A DNA stretch of 47,042 nt from the NCBI GenBank assembly GCA_015057775.1, contig SVDT01000007.1, forward strand, positions 1 to 47,042, given 5' to 3'. Shown here piece by piece: positions 23,043 through 31,592 of the stretch. Both the position numbers and the translations under genes were made by a program. The stretch's first letter is position 1; each line of letters begins with the position of its first letter. Source of the DNA: Paenibacillaceae bacterium (GTDB lineage Bacteria; Bacillota; Clostridia; Lachnospirales; Lachnospiraceae). Under the pieces are notes generated by a model that saw only the letters and a list, made by a program, of their open reading frames with translations, ran no database searches and was not told the DNA's origin.

Positions 23043-23957
23043 ATGGCAAATATTATTACCACCAGTGGTCTTTGTAAACAATATGGAGCTGCTATGGGAG
23101 TAAAGGATTTAGATCTTTCCGTACCAGAGGGAGTAATTTACGGGTTTCTTGGACCAAATGGAGCAGGAAAATCAACAACCATGAAGATGATACTGGGGCT
23201 GGCGAAGCCCACCAGGGGAACCATTACTGTATTTGATAAACAGGTGAATCGGAGAAACCGCCTTGCTATTTTAAAAGAAACGGGTTCTCTTATTGAAGCC
23301 CCAAGCTTCTATGCCCATTTGACGGGAAAAGAAAATTTAAAAATTATCAGTACCTTAAAAGAACTGCCGGACAGTGAAATTGACCGGGTACTGAAGTTTG
23401 TCCGTCTGGAGGACCAAAAAAACAAAAAAGCGGGTCAATACTCTCTGGGAATGAAGCAAAGACTTGGCCTTGCCGGGGCATTGCTTGGTAATCCAAGGCT
23501 TCTGATTTTAGATGAGCCCACCAATGGGCTTGATCCGGCTGGAATCCAGGAAATAAGGGAACTGATTTGCTCCCTTCCCAAATCCTTTGGTATAACAGTA
23601 ATGGTTTCCAGTCATTTGTTAAGCGAAATTGATCAGATGGCAGGACATATTGGTGTTATATCAAGAGGAGAACTGGTTTTTCAGGATCGGCTTTCCGTAC
23701 TTCATGACAGAAGTGAAAGCCGTATTGCAATTCGTACGCTGGATAATCTGGCGGCTGGAACTGTATTAAGCAGCCAGGGAATTGCGTATCAGGAACAGGA
23801 AGGCTACCTGCTGATTCCTAAATTAAACGATAATCAGCTGGCAGGGTATTTTATGAGATTTTTAAAAGAAGATATTGGAGTTGTACGCATAGAGGAACGG
23901 AAGAAAACATTAGAGGATATATTTTTGGAATTAACAGGAATGGTGGTGAAGCTTTGA
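23043..23957 (+). CDS. ABC exporter ATP-binding protein, lantibiotic-immunity type
   Basis: The 304-aa product is an ABC ATPase. Walker A is GPNGAGKST (about residues 38-46), the signature is YSLGMKQRLGLAGALL, Walker B is LLILDEPTNGLDP, and the H-loop His lies in VMVSSHLLSEI. The roughly 80-residue C-terminal extension is usual in BcrA/LanF-type exporters. Two permease genes follow at once (4-nt overlap, then 4-nt gap), giving a LanFEG or CprABC-type set that moves lantibiotics away from the membrane. Expression is expected to need the divergent two-component system. Confidence 0.92.
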   Translation: MANIITTSGLCKQYGAAMGVKDLDLSVPEGVIYGFLGPNGAGKSTTMKMILGLAKPTRGTITVFDKQVNRRNRLAILKETGSLIEAPSFYAHLTGKENLKIISTLKELPDSEIDRVLKFVRLEDQKNKKAGQYSLGMKQRLGLAGALLGNPRLLILDEPTNGLDPAGIQEIRELICSLPKSFGITVMVSSHLLSEIDQMAGHIGVISRGELVFQDRLSVLHDRSESRIAIRTLDNLAAGTVLSSQGIAYQEQEGYLLIPKLNDNQLAGYFMRFLKEDIGVVRIEERKKTLEDIFLELTGMVVKL

Positions 23958-24706
23958 TGAAAGGAATACTTCTTGAATTTTATAAAATACGCAGGAGAAA
24001 AGTCTGGGTTATTATTCTGGCGCTGCTTGGAGTGCAGTGTCTTTGGGGGTTGTGGGCATTTCGGAATATGGATGCAAAAAAGCTGTCCCAGGGATATATG
24101 CAGTGCCTGTACCATTTTTCTGTGCTTAATACCATCATGATGCCGATGATTGCAGCAATAACGGCATCAAAGATCTGTGATCTGGAGCATAAAGGACAGA
24201 CTTTTAAGCTTCTCATGACAGTCATGCCGGCAGGGGCCTTATTCGATGCGAAATTTATCTGTGCCTCACTGCATATGGTGGCAGTAGGTGCAGCCCAGAT
24301 GATCTTTATAATCGTTCTGGGTAAAGCAGCAGGATTTACGGAGCCATTTCCCCCAGGTTTTCTGCTTTATTATTTTGTTATCACAATTTTAGTGACTGTT
24401 GTTATTTTAGCGATTCAACAGGTATTTTCCCTCATGTTTTCTAATCAGATGATTCCTTTCGTTATTGGGATTACAGGAAGTTTTGCAGGTCTGTTCAGTT
24501 TATTCCTGCCGCGAAGTATGCAAAGAGGAATTTTATGGAGCTATTACGGAGTTTTAACACCGGTAAGAATGAATTGGGACAGCCAGACCAAGATAGCAGA
24601 TTTACAGTATATTCCAGTGGACTGGAGCAGTTTCTGGCTGCTGATGGGATTATTTGCAGTGATTTATTTCACTGGACGCCGGTGTTTTACAAGAAAGGAG
24701 CGTTGA
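23954..24706 (+). CDS. ABC exporter permease, lantibiotic-immunity type (first)
   Basis: The 250-aa product has six predicted membrane helices and the N-terminal MKGILLEFYKIRRRKVWVI typical of ABC-2-type permeases of the LanE/LanG family. MMPMIAAITASKICDLEHKGQTFKLL matches the conserved region after the second helix. It overlaps the ATPase gene by 4 nt, so its dose is coupled. It is likely half of the heteromeric channel with the next gene product. Confidence 0.85.
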   Translation: MMKGILLEFYKIRRRKVWVIILALLGVQCLWGLWAFRNMDAKKLSQGYMQCLYHFSVLNTIMMPMIAAITASKICDLEHKGQTFKLLMTVMPAGALFDAKFICASLHMVAVGAAQMIFIIVLGKAAGFTEPFPPGFLLYYFVITILVTVVILAIQQVFSLMFSNQMIPFVIGITGSFAGLFSLFLPRSMQRGILWSYYGVLTPVRMNWDSQTKIADLQYIPVDWSSFWLLMGLFAVIYFTGRRCFTRKER

Positions 24707-24710
24707 GCTG

Positions 24711-25445
24711 ATGCTGTGGAAAGTAATTTATGGAGAACAAATGAAGCTGAGGAGAAGTCCTGTATGGCTGGCTTTCTTTATTTTGCCTGTTCTCCCTGCA
24801 TTTATGGGAACATTTAATTATCTGCAAAATATTGAGATTTTAAAAGATGGGTGGTACAGTCTGTGGACTCAGCACACCCTGTTCACCTGCTACTTCTTTT
24901 TGCCTGCAACAATTGCTGTGTATTGCTCTTATCTTTTTCGTCTGGAACACACCAATCATAACTGGAATTGTGTGATGACGCTGCCTGTTTCTACGCTGCA
25001 TTTATATCTTGCAAAGCTTATTATGGCATCTGCAATGGTAATAATGACTCAGCTATGGGTAGGAGTTTTGTTTATTCTCTCTGGTAAAATGTCAGGACTG
25101 TCAGGTCCGGTTCCACCAGAATTAACCGAATGGCTGGTGTACGGAGCAATAGGGGGGATTGTTATCTGCGGAATTCAGCTTAGCATTTCTCTTATAATCA
25201 GAAGTTTTGCTGTTCCGGTGGGAATTGCAATGGCAGGAGGAGTACTGGGGATTGGGGCACTTTCCAAAGGAGTCGGTGCATTTTATCCCTATACACTGTT
25301 AAGTCTCGGCATGAGAGCTAACAGTCCGGGCGGTTCTATGGCATGCAGTCAGGTACAGTTTATGGCAGGCAGCCTGTTTTATTTAATAATTTCTGCAGTG
25401 GTAGCAATTTTATGGCTGAGTAACACAGATGTAACGACTGAGTAG
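24711..25445 (+). CDS. ABC exporter permease, lantibiotic-immunity type (second)
   Basis: The 244-aa product is a second six-helix permease, with the related start MLWKVIYGEQMKLRRSPVWLAFFI and the matching motif YCSYLFRLEHTNHNWNCVMTLP. It pairs with the preceding permease. It starts 4 nt after that gene with GGAGC and GAGCTG as a weak ribosome site. No clear terminator lies after it; 182 nt separate it from the chemoreceptor gene. Confidence 0.85.
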   Translation: MLWKVIYGEQMKLRRSPVWLAFFILPVLPAFMGTFNYLQNIEILKDGWYSLWTQHTLFTCYFFLPATIAVYCSYLFRLEHTNHNWNCVMTLPVSTLHLYLAKLIMASAMVIMTQLWVGVLFILSGKMSGLSGPVPPELTEWLVYGAIGGIVICGIQLSISLIIRSFAVPVGIAMAGGVLGIGALSKGVGAFYPYTLLSLGMRANSPGGSMACSQVQFMAGSLFYLIISAVVAILWLSNTDVTTE

Positions 25446-25627
25446 TCAGCGGTTCCTATTTAGGGTTCCTATATTGTATGTGTTATACAACAATTGTGTA
25501 AACAGTTGGTAAAAATTGTAAAACATAGGTAAAGTGTCTATGCTAATCAGAATATTATCCGTTATAATGATCCTGTCTCTTTCCATAATGGAATAGAACA
25601 ACACGTTTATAACGGAGGACAGCAGAA

Positions 25628-27595
25628 ATGAAAAGACATCAGACAGGAATAAAGAGAGAATTGATCTTGTTTACCATGGGCTGTATTATCTGTATTGTAT
25701 TAATATTATCCGCAGGTTCTGTATATCTTTCCTACGATTTAAACCGAAGAACCCTAAATAAGTGTCTGAAGGAGACATCAGAGCTGGTATCAGAAAAAAT
25801 TACACAGCAGTTAAAAGAGTATTCGGTTATAGCAGAGTCCATTGCCCTTTATCAGAAAGGAAATGCAGCGCGGGGAGGAAATATTGGACTGTTTTTAAAC
25901 ATGTCCAGTTCCCAGTATGGCCTCAATAAGATTGATATTCTTTCTAAGGACGGAGTTTCTATTGTAAATGGAGATTCTTATGCTCAGGATCCGGCATTTT
26001 TGCAGGCGGCAGATGGAAAAGGCTCTTTATCTGATCCAATTGTAAAAGAAGGCAATGTTTCTTATGAATATATTTATCCTTACGGAGATATTGTAGTCGT
26101 GCTTGAATTTCCTTATTCCATATTTGATGGTATTATAAAAGACACCAAGCTTGGTGACACTGGAATTACCTATATGATCAACCGGGAAGGCAGAAAAATG
26201 GCACATGAAGATTTCTCCCTGGTTTTAGAGGGTCAAAATGATATTGAAGATGCAAAGAAGGATCCGAAGGCATATGGGGAAGCGGCAAGTCTGGAGCGTT
26301 CCATGATAAATGGAGATGCAGGCTTTCGGTTTTTTAAGATGAAAGGGGAGAAAAAAATCGGTGCATATACTCCCATAGCGGATACAAATGGCTGGTCTGT
26401 TAATGTGACAGCAAAGGAAGCAGAATTTATGTCAGGGGTTACCGTTTCCGTGCTGGGTTCCCTGGTTCTTGGAATTGTATCCATGCTGCTTGCAGGACTG
26501 GCAATGCTTCATATTGCAAACAGAATTACAAAACCCATTGGTCAGGCAGCAGAGGCGATTGAACGTTTATCAGGAGGCGATCTAAACCTGGAGTTGTCTG
26601 CACAGCGAAGTGATGAGATTGGTCAGATTGTACAGAAGGTTAATGAGATGGCGGGAAAATACAAAGATATAATCTCAGATATATCCCGGTTTCTTCATGA
26701 ATTATCCTGTGGTAATTTACAGGCAGAAAGCAGCTGCCAGTATCCCGGAGAATTTAATGGAATACGGATTTCTATGGAAGCGATTGCTTTACGTCTGAGA
26801 GAGACCATGCAGAGAATTAATGCGTCTGCAGATGAGGTAACTGTGGGAGCTGGTCAGGTTTGGGATGGGGCACAGGAACTTGCAAAACGGTCTTCTGAAC
26901 AGGCGGGCGCCATAGAGGAGCTTCAGACTGCCATGGATGGTGTTTTCAGGCAGTCAGTAAAAAATGCAGATTATGTAAAGAAGGCCTCCGCTTATGCAAT
27001 AGAATCCGGTAAAAAAGTGGATGAAGGTAATTTACATATGCGCAGCTTAAATCACGCCATGGAAGAGGTGGATCTGACTTCCAGAAAAATCACAGGGATT
27101 ACAAAACTGATTGAAGATATTGCGTTCCAGACCAATATCCTTGCTTTAAATGCTGCGGTGGAAGCAGGGCGTGCAGGAGCAGCAGGAAAAGGGTTCGCAG
27201 TGGTTGCAGGCGAGGTCCGTAACCTGGCTGCAAAATCAGCAGAGGCTGCCAAAGAAACCAAGGGACTGGTGGAACAATCGGTAAATGCAGTTTCCAAGGG
27301 CAGACTTCTGGCTGAAAATACCGACCGGATCTTAAAGGAAATTGCAGGACAGGCAGGAATGACAGAAGAGGTAATCAGGGAGATAGAAGCCTCCTCTATG
27401 GATCAGGTACAGGTAATGGAACAGATCAGCCAGAGTCTTTTGACCGTGTCAGAAGTTGTTCAGTCCAATATGGAGACTGCAAGGGAAAGCTCCGGCTCCA
27501 GTGAACGGCTGGCAGGTCAGGCACAGGCTCTTCAGACGGAGGTATCTCAATTTCGGGTCAATGATGAAAAAAAGCAGATTGAACCAGACCAGTAA
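25628..27595 (+). CDS. methyl-accepting chemotaxis protein
   Basis: The 655-aa product is a membrane chemoreceptor. Membrane helices lie near residues 12-32 and 276-300, enclosing a dCache-type sensor domain of about 240 residues ([27 protein letters not shown]). A HAMP domain follows ([20 protein letters not shown]), then a coiled-coil signalling domain with the conserved hairpin tip around [23 protein letters not shown] that binds CheA and CheW. The ligand is unknown. GGAGGACAG precedes the ATG. It is a single-gene unit closed by a terminator that overlaps its own stop codon. Confidence 0.93.
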   Translation: MKRHQTGIKRELILFTMGCIICIVLILSAGSVYLSYDLNRRTLNKCLKETSELVSEKITQQLKEYSVIAESIALYQKGNAARGGNIGLFLNMSSSQYGLNKIDILSKDGVSIVNGDSYAQDPAFLQAADGKGSLSDPIVKEGNVSYEYIYPYGDIVVVLEFPYSIFDGIIKDTKLGDTGITYMINREGRKMAHEDFSLVLEGQNDIEDAKKDPKAYGEAASLERSMINGDAGFRFFKMKGEKKIGAYTPIADTNGWSVNVTAKEAEFMSGVTVSVLGSLVLGIVSMLLAGLAMLHIANRITKPIGQAAEAIERLSGGDLNLELSAQRSDEIGQIVQKVNEMAGKYKDIISDISRFLHELSCGNLQAESSCQYPGEFNGIRISMEAIALRLRETMQRINASADEVTVGAGQVWDGAQELAKRSSEQAGAIEELQTAMDGVFRQSVKNADYVKKASAYAIESGKKVDEGNLHMRSLNHAMEEVDLTSRKITGITKLIEDIAFQTNILALNAAVEAGRAGAAGKGFAVVAGEVRNLAAKSAEAAKETKGLVEQSVNAVSKGRLLAENTDRILKEIAGQAGMTEEVIREIEASSMDQVQVMEQISQSLLTVSEVVQSNMETARESSGSSERLAGQAQALQTEVSQFRVNDEKKQIEPDQ

Positions 27596-27624
27596 GATGT
27601 CTGATTCAATCTGCTTTATCTTTT
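27571..27624 (+). terminator. terminator overlapping the chemoreceptor stop
   Basis: A 19-bp stem with one mismatch pairs AAAGCAGATTGAA (from 27571) with TTCAATCTGCTTT (ending 27617). The stop codon lies in the loop, and ATCTTTT follows. Confidence 0.75.
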
Positions 27625-27672
27625 AAATAAAGAAATTAGATGCAAAATAAGAAAGCGGTTCCATCGGAGAGG

Positions 27673-28065
27673 TTATGCCTCTGTCTTCCAGAAGCCGTGA
27701 AGATTACAGATTGCGTATGCCGCTTTAGGAGAGTCTCCTTCTTCCAAAGTGAAGTGGGCGATTGGCTGGCAATCGGGTGTTAAATGAATTCTCATCATAC
27801 ACCCAGCGTTTGTTTCAAGCATAATACAGGTAATGCTGTGTTCTGCTGTCATAGGGTGAAGCACGCTTCCCACTGAGATGGTAACGTGAAGGCCATTTGT
27901 CTCCAGAGCAGGAGCATGCTTTTCCGCAGCTCCATCGGAAGTGTTAGGTTCTAACACCTCAAAAGGTTTTAAGCTGTCTGGAATGGCTGCATTAGGTGTT
28001 CCTAGAATTGCTTCCAGTATGACATTTCGATTCTTATCGGTAAAAAATAACGGTTTTTGTATCAT
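27673..28065 (-). CDS. superoxide-reductase (desulfoferrodoxin) family protein
   Basis: The 130-aa product has the iron-centre pattern of superoxide reductase: EKHAP, HPMTAEH and CNLHGFW supply the Glu, His and Cys ligands. The N-terminal 40 residues align in place with the desulforedoxin domain (ending EVLEPNT) but contain no cysteine, so the second iron centre has been lost. That is like class III superoxide reductases. It would reduce superoxide to peroxide in the cytoplasm. The start at 28065 is chosen because AGGAGG stands 6 nt before it; the frame is open to 28164 but that part overlaps the divergent gene. Confidence 0.82.
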   Translation of the reverse strand: MIQKPLFFTDKNRNVILEAILGTPNAAIPDSLKPFEVLEPNTSDGAAEKHAPALETNGLHVTISVGSVLHPMTAEHSITCIMLETNAGCMMRIHLTPDCQPIAHFTLEEGDSPKAAYAICNLHGFWKTEA

Positions 28066-28132
28066 TGTTTTCCTCCTGTCATAAATTCTTCTTTTTTGCC
28101 TCATACTAATAAAAAAGAAAAGAGGTGCAGGT

Positions 28133-28564
28133 ATGAGTGCTGATGCAGAATTACTTAATTTCATTTATCAGAATTCCCAAATGGGAGTGGAAACATTACA
28201 CCAACTTTTACCAATGACGGATAATGAGGCTTTTAAAAAGCAGCTTCATGCACAGTTAAAGGAATATACAGGAATTCATGAAAAGGCAAAGGAGCTGTTG
28301 AACAAAAATGGATGCCAGGAAAAAGAAATAGGGCAGATTCAAAAAATCATGACCTACTTAGCAATCGATATGAAGACCATGACTGACAAAAGTGCTTCCC
28401 ATATGGCTGAGATGCTGATACTTGGCAGTGTCCGCGGTATTATTGACTGTATCAAGCGAATCCGTCAGTATGAGGGAGAAGCTGAAAAAGAAATTGTGGA
28501 ATTGATGAAGCGACTGCTGAAATTTGAAGAGAATAACGTGGAACAGCTAAAGACTTCTCTTTAG
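28133..28564 (+). CDS. 143-aa all-helical protein of unknown function
   Basis: I do not recognise this family with certainty. The product is helical throughout, with one Cys, no signal peptide and no long membrane helix. Its pattern of four amphipathic helices (LLNFIYQNSQMGVETLHQLL, LHAQLKEYTGIHEKAKELL and others) recalls ferritin-like or DUF2383-like four-helix bundles, also seen in small spore-coat-type proteins. AGAGGTG stands before the ATG. A CATACTAAT element at 28102-28110 is reminiscent of a mother-cell sigma -10, but the matching -35 is poor. It is divergent from the superoxide reductase gene. Confidence 0.6.
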   Translation: MSADAELLNFIYQNSQMGVETLHQLLPMTDNEAFKKQLHAQLKEYTGIHEKAKELLNKNGCQEKEIGQIQKIMTYLAIDMKTMTDKSASHMAEMLILGSVRGIIDCIKRIRQYEGEAEKEIVELMKRLLKFEENNVEQLKTSL

Positions 28565-28574
28565 TCTGTAATAA

Positions 28575-28626
28575 CAAAAGCTGCATATAAAAATACGGAA
28601 ATCCGGTTTTTATATGCAGCTTTTTA
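28575..28626. terminator. bidirectional terminator between helical protein and flavodoxin fusion
   Basis: AAAAGCTGCATATAAAAA (28576-28593) pairs perfectly with TTTTTATATGCAGCTTTT, with CGG/CCG inside the loop. It serves both convergent units. Confidence 0.88.
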
Positions 28627-30243
28627 CTGGATTTTACTAGCTGCGTAATGGGCAGGATACCATTTCTGAAACCATCTGGTAAAGCATCCAAGCAGAAAAG
28701 GAAGTGCCGTGTTTATAACACTTAAAGGTGCTTTATGATCAGATAAAAGAAATAAATAAGTCCACAAAGGAGTAGCCAGATACAGGATCCCCCAGCAAGC
28801 CGTTAAAATCCGGTTGGTTTTTATGAAAAGAGAATTCTTTAAAGCAGATTTTCCTCCATATTCATTCATGGAATAGTATGCGGTCAGGGGAATTTCTAAA
28901 AATACAGTTACAAACCACATGAGCCCGAATAAGAGATAGGATACGGGCACTAAAACCACGGGAGAAAAACCTGATATGGCGAGTACTCCAAGAAATGCCG
29001 TCGTAAATCCTGAAAATACTTCAAATACAGTGGGCTGATACCGGAAAAAGAAGATAGGTATGGCTGTGCTGATCAAAATAGAAAGAATTCCCCCCAAGAC
29101 AGGTTGTGTAATACCGATAAACCAAAGAGGGAACCATGGCAGCAGCATAAGAGTCATGTTGCTTTTCTTTTCTGAAACAACCTGTTGTACATCGGTTTTT
29201 GATGAAGAACCCAGATAATCATCCCAGTGAAGCATCAGCTGAAAATCGCCATCAACCTGATAGAGATGTTTCATTAATGCAGCCTGGCCGTCAATCTCGC
29301 CTTTTGCAATGCTCATCCATACAGAAAGAGGAGTTGATATTCTGGTGGTAAAAGGCTGAAAGTCCTGGGTTAAAACCTTACAACCGTCTTTTCCCATGAT
29401 CAACTGGGCTGTTTTATCTTCATCGGTATAATACATTTCCAAAACAAGGTCTTTTCCATTCCAGGAATCCTTTCGGTAGAGTGCGGCCATCTGTTTGGTA
29501 AACGTAATGGCTGGATGGGACTTTTCCTGTACTCTGTTCTGATCTGGTGGCTCAATTCCCCAGCTGGCATCTGCCATACGTTCAAATACATCTCTTGGAA
29601 AAAGAAGCTGAGAAAGCAGATTACTGGTTCCTTTGGTTATACTGCCTACTGCAAACTCTCTGCCTGCGGCACGTACATATTCTAAATACTCCTCTGTACG
29701 ATTTTTTAATTCAGGCACACTAAAAAGCTCCCCCTGGCCGCAGTATATAGATTCATAACTACTTTTACCCAGGTGATGAGAAAACTGCGCGTCAATGGCA
29801 TCATAATTGCCTTCTGCTGTATAAAAACCGCAGGTTGAGATTAATACATAACGCTTATCTGACATATCATACCGGGAGGGATGGGCGCCGCTGTGATTGC
29901 CATTTTTCATGAAAGGTAAGACCATAGGCAGCTGCCTGTCCAGCAACGCCTTTAACTGGGAAGGAAGTCCAAAGTAATAAAGAGGAAAGCTGTATATTAA
30001 AACATCAGCAGATAGAATTTTTTCTATAACGACTGTCATATCATCCGAAATGCAGCATTTTCCAGGGGTCTCCTTCCAACATTGAAAGCAGCCGATACAT
30101 GGTTTGATATCCAGCTTTGAAACTGTCAGGGTTTCAGTCTGTATCGTTGATGTTTCCTTCATTCCCTGAAGGAATGCTTCTGTCAGTTTCAGGGAATTGC
30201 TTTTAGCACCTTTAGGACTTCCGTTGATAATCAGGACATTCAT
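28624..30243 (-). CDS. three-domain fusion: flavodoxin-like reductase, SCP2-like domain, membrane domain
   Basis: The 539-aa product joins three parts. Residues of about 1-225 form an NADPH-dependent FMN reductase/flavodoxin fold (MNVLIINGSPKGAKSNS, then CIGCFQCW). Residues of about 245-345 resemble an SCP2 sterol-carrier domain (SVWMSIAKGEIDGQAALMKHLYQVDGD). Residues of about 360-535 hold five or six membrane helices. Start 30243 is chosen because its ATG overlaps the padR stop as ATGA and GGAGG precedes it. The overlap couples it to the PadR regulator. I infer reduction of a hydrophobic, membrane-held substrate; no characterised homologue with all three parts is known to me. Confidence 0.8.
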   Translation of the reverse strand: MNVLIINGSPKGAKSNSLKLTEAFLQGMKETSTIQTETLTVSKLDIKPCIGCFQCWKETPGKCCISDDMTVVIEKILSADVLIYSFPLYYFGLPSQLKALLDRQLPMVLPFMKNGNHSGAHPSRYDMSDKRYVLISTCGFYTAEGNYDAIDAQFSHHLGKSSYESIYCGQGELFSVPELKNRTEEYLEYVRAAGREFAVGSITKGTSNLLSQLLFPRDVFERMADASWGIEPPDQNRVQEKSHPAITFTKQMAALYRKDSWNGKDLVLEMYYTDEDKTAQLIMGKDGCKVLTQDFQPFTTRISTPLSVWMSIAKGEIDGQAALMKHLYQVDGDFQLMLHWDDYLGSSSKTDVQQVVSEKKSNMTLMLLPWFPLWFIGITQPVLGGILSILISTAIPIFFFRYQPTVFEVFSGFTTAFLGVLAISGFSPVVLVPVSYLLFGLMWFVTVFLEIPLTAYYSMNEYGGKSALKNSLFIKTNRILTACWGILYLATPLWTYLFLLSDHKAPLSVINTALPFLLGCFTRWFQKWYPAHYAASKIQ

Positions 30244-30788
30244 TCCAGTTCCTCCAGTTTTTTTATGGACCGTTTGGCCCAGTCTATACACATTTTAATA
30301 TAGCAGTAACCAAAATCTGCAGAAAGTTCCCAGTATAGTTTTTGTTCCGGTTCTACAAGATTACCATACTGTCCGATGCTGCCAGGAATTTGCTGCATTT
30401 CACTTTGATATTGACTGCAGTCGTTAATAAAATCAGACAGCATATCAATGCATTCTTTGGGGGGTCTGCAGCCGGAAAAGAAAATTTTCATTAAAAAAGC
30501 ATTTTTGTTGCCCTTGGATAATTCATCATTCTCCTGGGACAGCCAGTGTAAAAATTCATCTTTTCCTTTTGGTGTTATGGAATATAATTTCTTGCTGGGC
30601 TTTTCTGTCTGGATTATGATTTCGCAGGAGACAAACTCCTTTTTTTCCAGTTTATTAAGCTCCAAGTAGATCTGGCTGGTCTGTGCATACCAGAAAAACC
30701 GGACAGATGAACCAAATGCCTTGGCCAGATCGTATCCGGTCATGCTTTGATAAGATAAAAAACCTAATATGCTGTGGCTTAGGGACAT
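30240..30788 (-). CDS. PadR-family transcription regulator
   Basis: The 182-aa product is a PadR regulator: an N-terminal winged helix (HSILGFLSYQSMTGYDLAKAFGSSVRFFW...SQIYLELNKLEKKEFV) and a C-terminal helical dimerisation domain (Vir-type) from about residue 90. AAGGAGA precedes the ATG. Its stop codon overlaps the start of the flavodoxin fusion by 4 nt, so the two form an operon. The 20-bp palindrome at 30804-30823 in the promoter region is the likely autoregulatory operator. PadR proteins often sense phenolics or other hydrophobic compounds, which would fit the SCP2-like partner. Confidence 0.9.
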   Translation of the reverse strand: MSLSHSILGFLSYQSMTGYDLAKAFGSSVRFFWYAQTSQIYLELNKLEKKEFVSCEIIIQTEKPSKKLYSITPKGKDEFLHWLSQENDELSKGNKNAFLMKIFFSGCRPPKECIDMLSDFINDCSQYQSEMQQIPGSIGQYGNLVEPEQKLYWELSADFGYCYIKMCIDWAKRSIKKLEELE

Positions 30789-30803
30789 AATGTATCTCCT
30801 TTT

Positions 30804-30823
30804 ATATTATAATTTTATAATAT
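30804..30823 (-). promoter_or_regulatory. palindromic operator upstream of padR
   Basis: ATATTATAA and TTATAATAT form a perfect 9-bp inverted repeat with a 2-bp centre, 16 bp before the padR start. It probably overlaps the promoter -10 region. Confidence 0.5.
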
Positions 30824-30898
30824 GATAATATTAGAATATAGTCAAGATATAAGCTGTTAATATTTTTTATTTTTTTCCAAAAATTTTAAAAACTTGTC

Positions 30899-30927
30899 TT
30901 GACAATTGGAGTAAAATCTTGTAAAAT
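30899..30927 (+). promoter_or_regulatory. promoter for tRNA-Phe and tRNA-Gly
   Basis: TTGACA (30899-30904), 17-bp spacer, TAAAAT (30922-30927), 22 bp before tRNA-Phe. Confidence 0.8.
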
Positions 30928-30949
30928 TACTGATGTTGCAGGAGAATAA

Positions 30950-31022
<73 letters not shown>

Positions 31023-31065
31023 CTGTGCTTTTGAAGCACATTTGAAATATATTTCTGAAATCCTT

Positions 31066-31136
31066 GCGGGTGTAGTTCAATGGTAGAACACTAGCCTTCC
31101 AAGCTAGATACGTGGGTTCGATTCCCATCACCCGCT
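31066..31136 (+). tRNA. tRNA-Gly (anticodon UCC)
   Basis: Acceptor GCGGGTG pairs with CACCCGC, discriminator T. The anticodon stem CTAGC/GCTAG closes loop CTTCCAA, anticodon UCC. It follows tRNA-Phe by 43 nt and shares its promoter and the terminator at 31145. Confidence 0.95.
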
Positions 31137-31144
31137 TCTTACAA

Positions 31145-31180
31145 AAAACAGGAAACTTCAATTTGAGGTTTCCTGTTTTT
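31145..31180 (+). terminator. terminator after the tRNA-Phe/tRNA-Gly unit
   Basis: AAAACAGGAAAC pairs with GTTTCCTGTTTT; the stem continues as TCA/TGA and a T-run follows. Confidence 0.85.
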
Positions 31181-31181
31181 G

Positions 31182-31497
31182 CGTTATTGAAAGCAGACCA
31201 TGATCAAATCAGTTTAGATTAGTTAAAAATATATCGTAACCTACCATCTATTTTCTAACTCCTGTCAATTCAGAACCTTATAATCGTTAAGAACATATCG
31301 AAGTATTCATTTTTCTACCTTTTAATTGAATTTAATAGAAAAAATTTAATCAAAGCAGATAGCGGTATTTGATTGATTCAGACATAAAAGACAGATAATA
31401 TATTTAAAAGTTTTAACAAGCAAGTTAATATGTATTGTTAAATAATAATCGTTAAAAGATAAATAAATATCAATAAAATGTGAAAAAAATAATTAAA
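31182..31497 (+). other. AT-rich intergenic stretch with a repeated 11-mer
   Basis: No reading frame or known RNA is seen between the tRNA terminator and the aldehyde dehydrogenase promoter. The stretch is very AT-rich. ATAATCGTTAA occurs at 31280-31290 and again at 31445-31455, and GTTAA recurs between them, which may mark binding sites for an unknown regulator of the following gene. Confidence 0.4.
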
Positions 31498-31525
31498 TTG
31501 ACAGTTATAAAATTAAGCCTATAAT
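31498..31525 (+). promoter_or_regulatory. consensus promoter for the aldehyde dehydrogenase
   Basis: Perfect TTGACA (31498-31503), 16-bp spacer, perfect TATAAT (31520-31525); leader of about 60 nt. Confidence 0.8.
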
Positions 31526-31592
31526 GATTATACATGAGTATGGGCAACAACAGGCCAAATAAAGATATAAGAATGAAAGCGAGGAAAAGCAT

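Noticed and set aside
25540..25570. TATAAT at 25563 or TAAA at 25530 as the chemoreceptor promoter
   Set aside because: TATAAT has no usable -35 at 16-18 bp, and the sequence after TAAA does not match a flagellar sigma -10. TTGTAA-N17-TATGCT (25516-25544) is possible but weak, so no promoter was listed.
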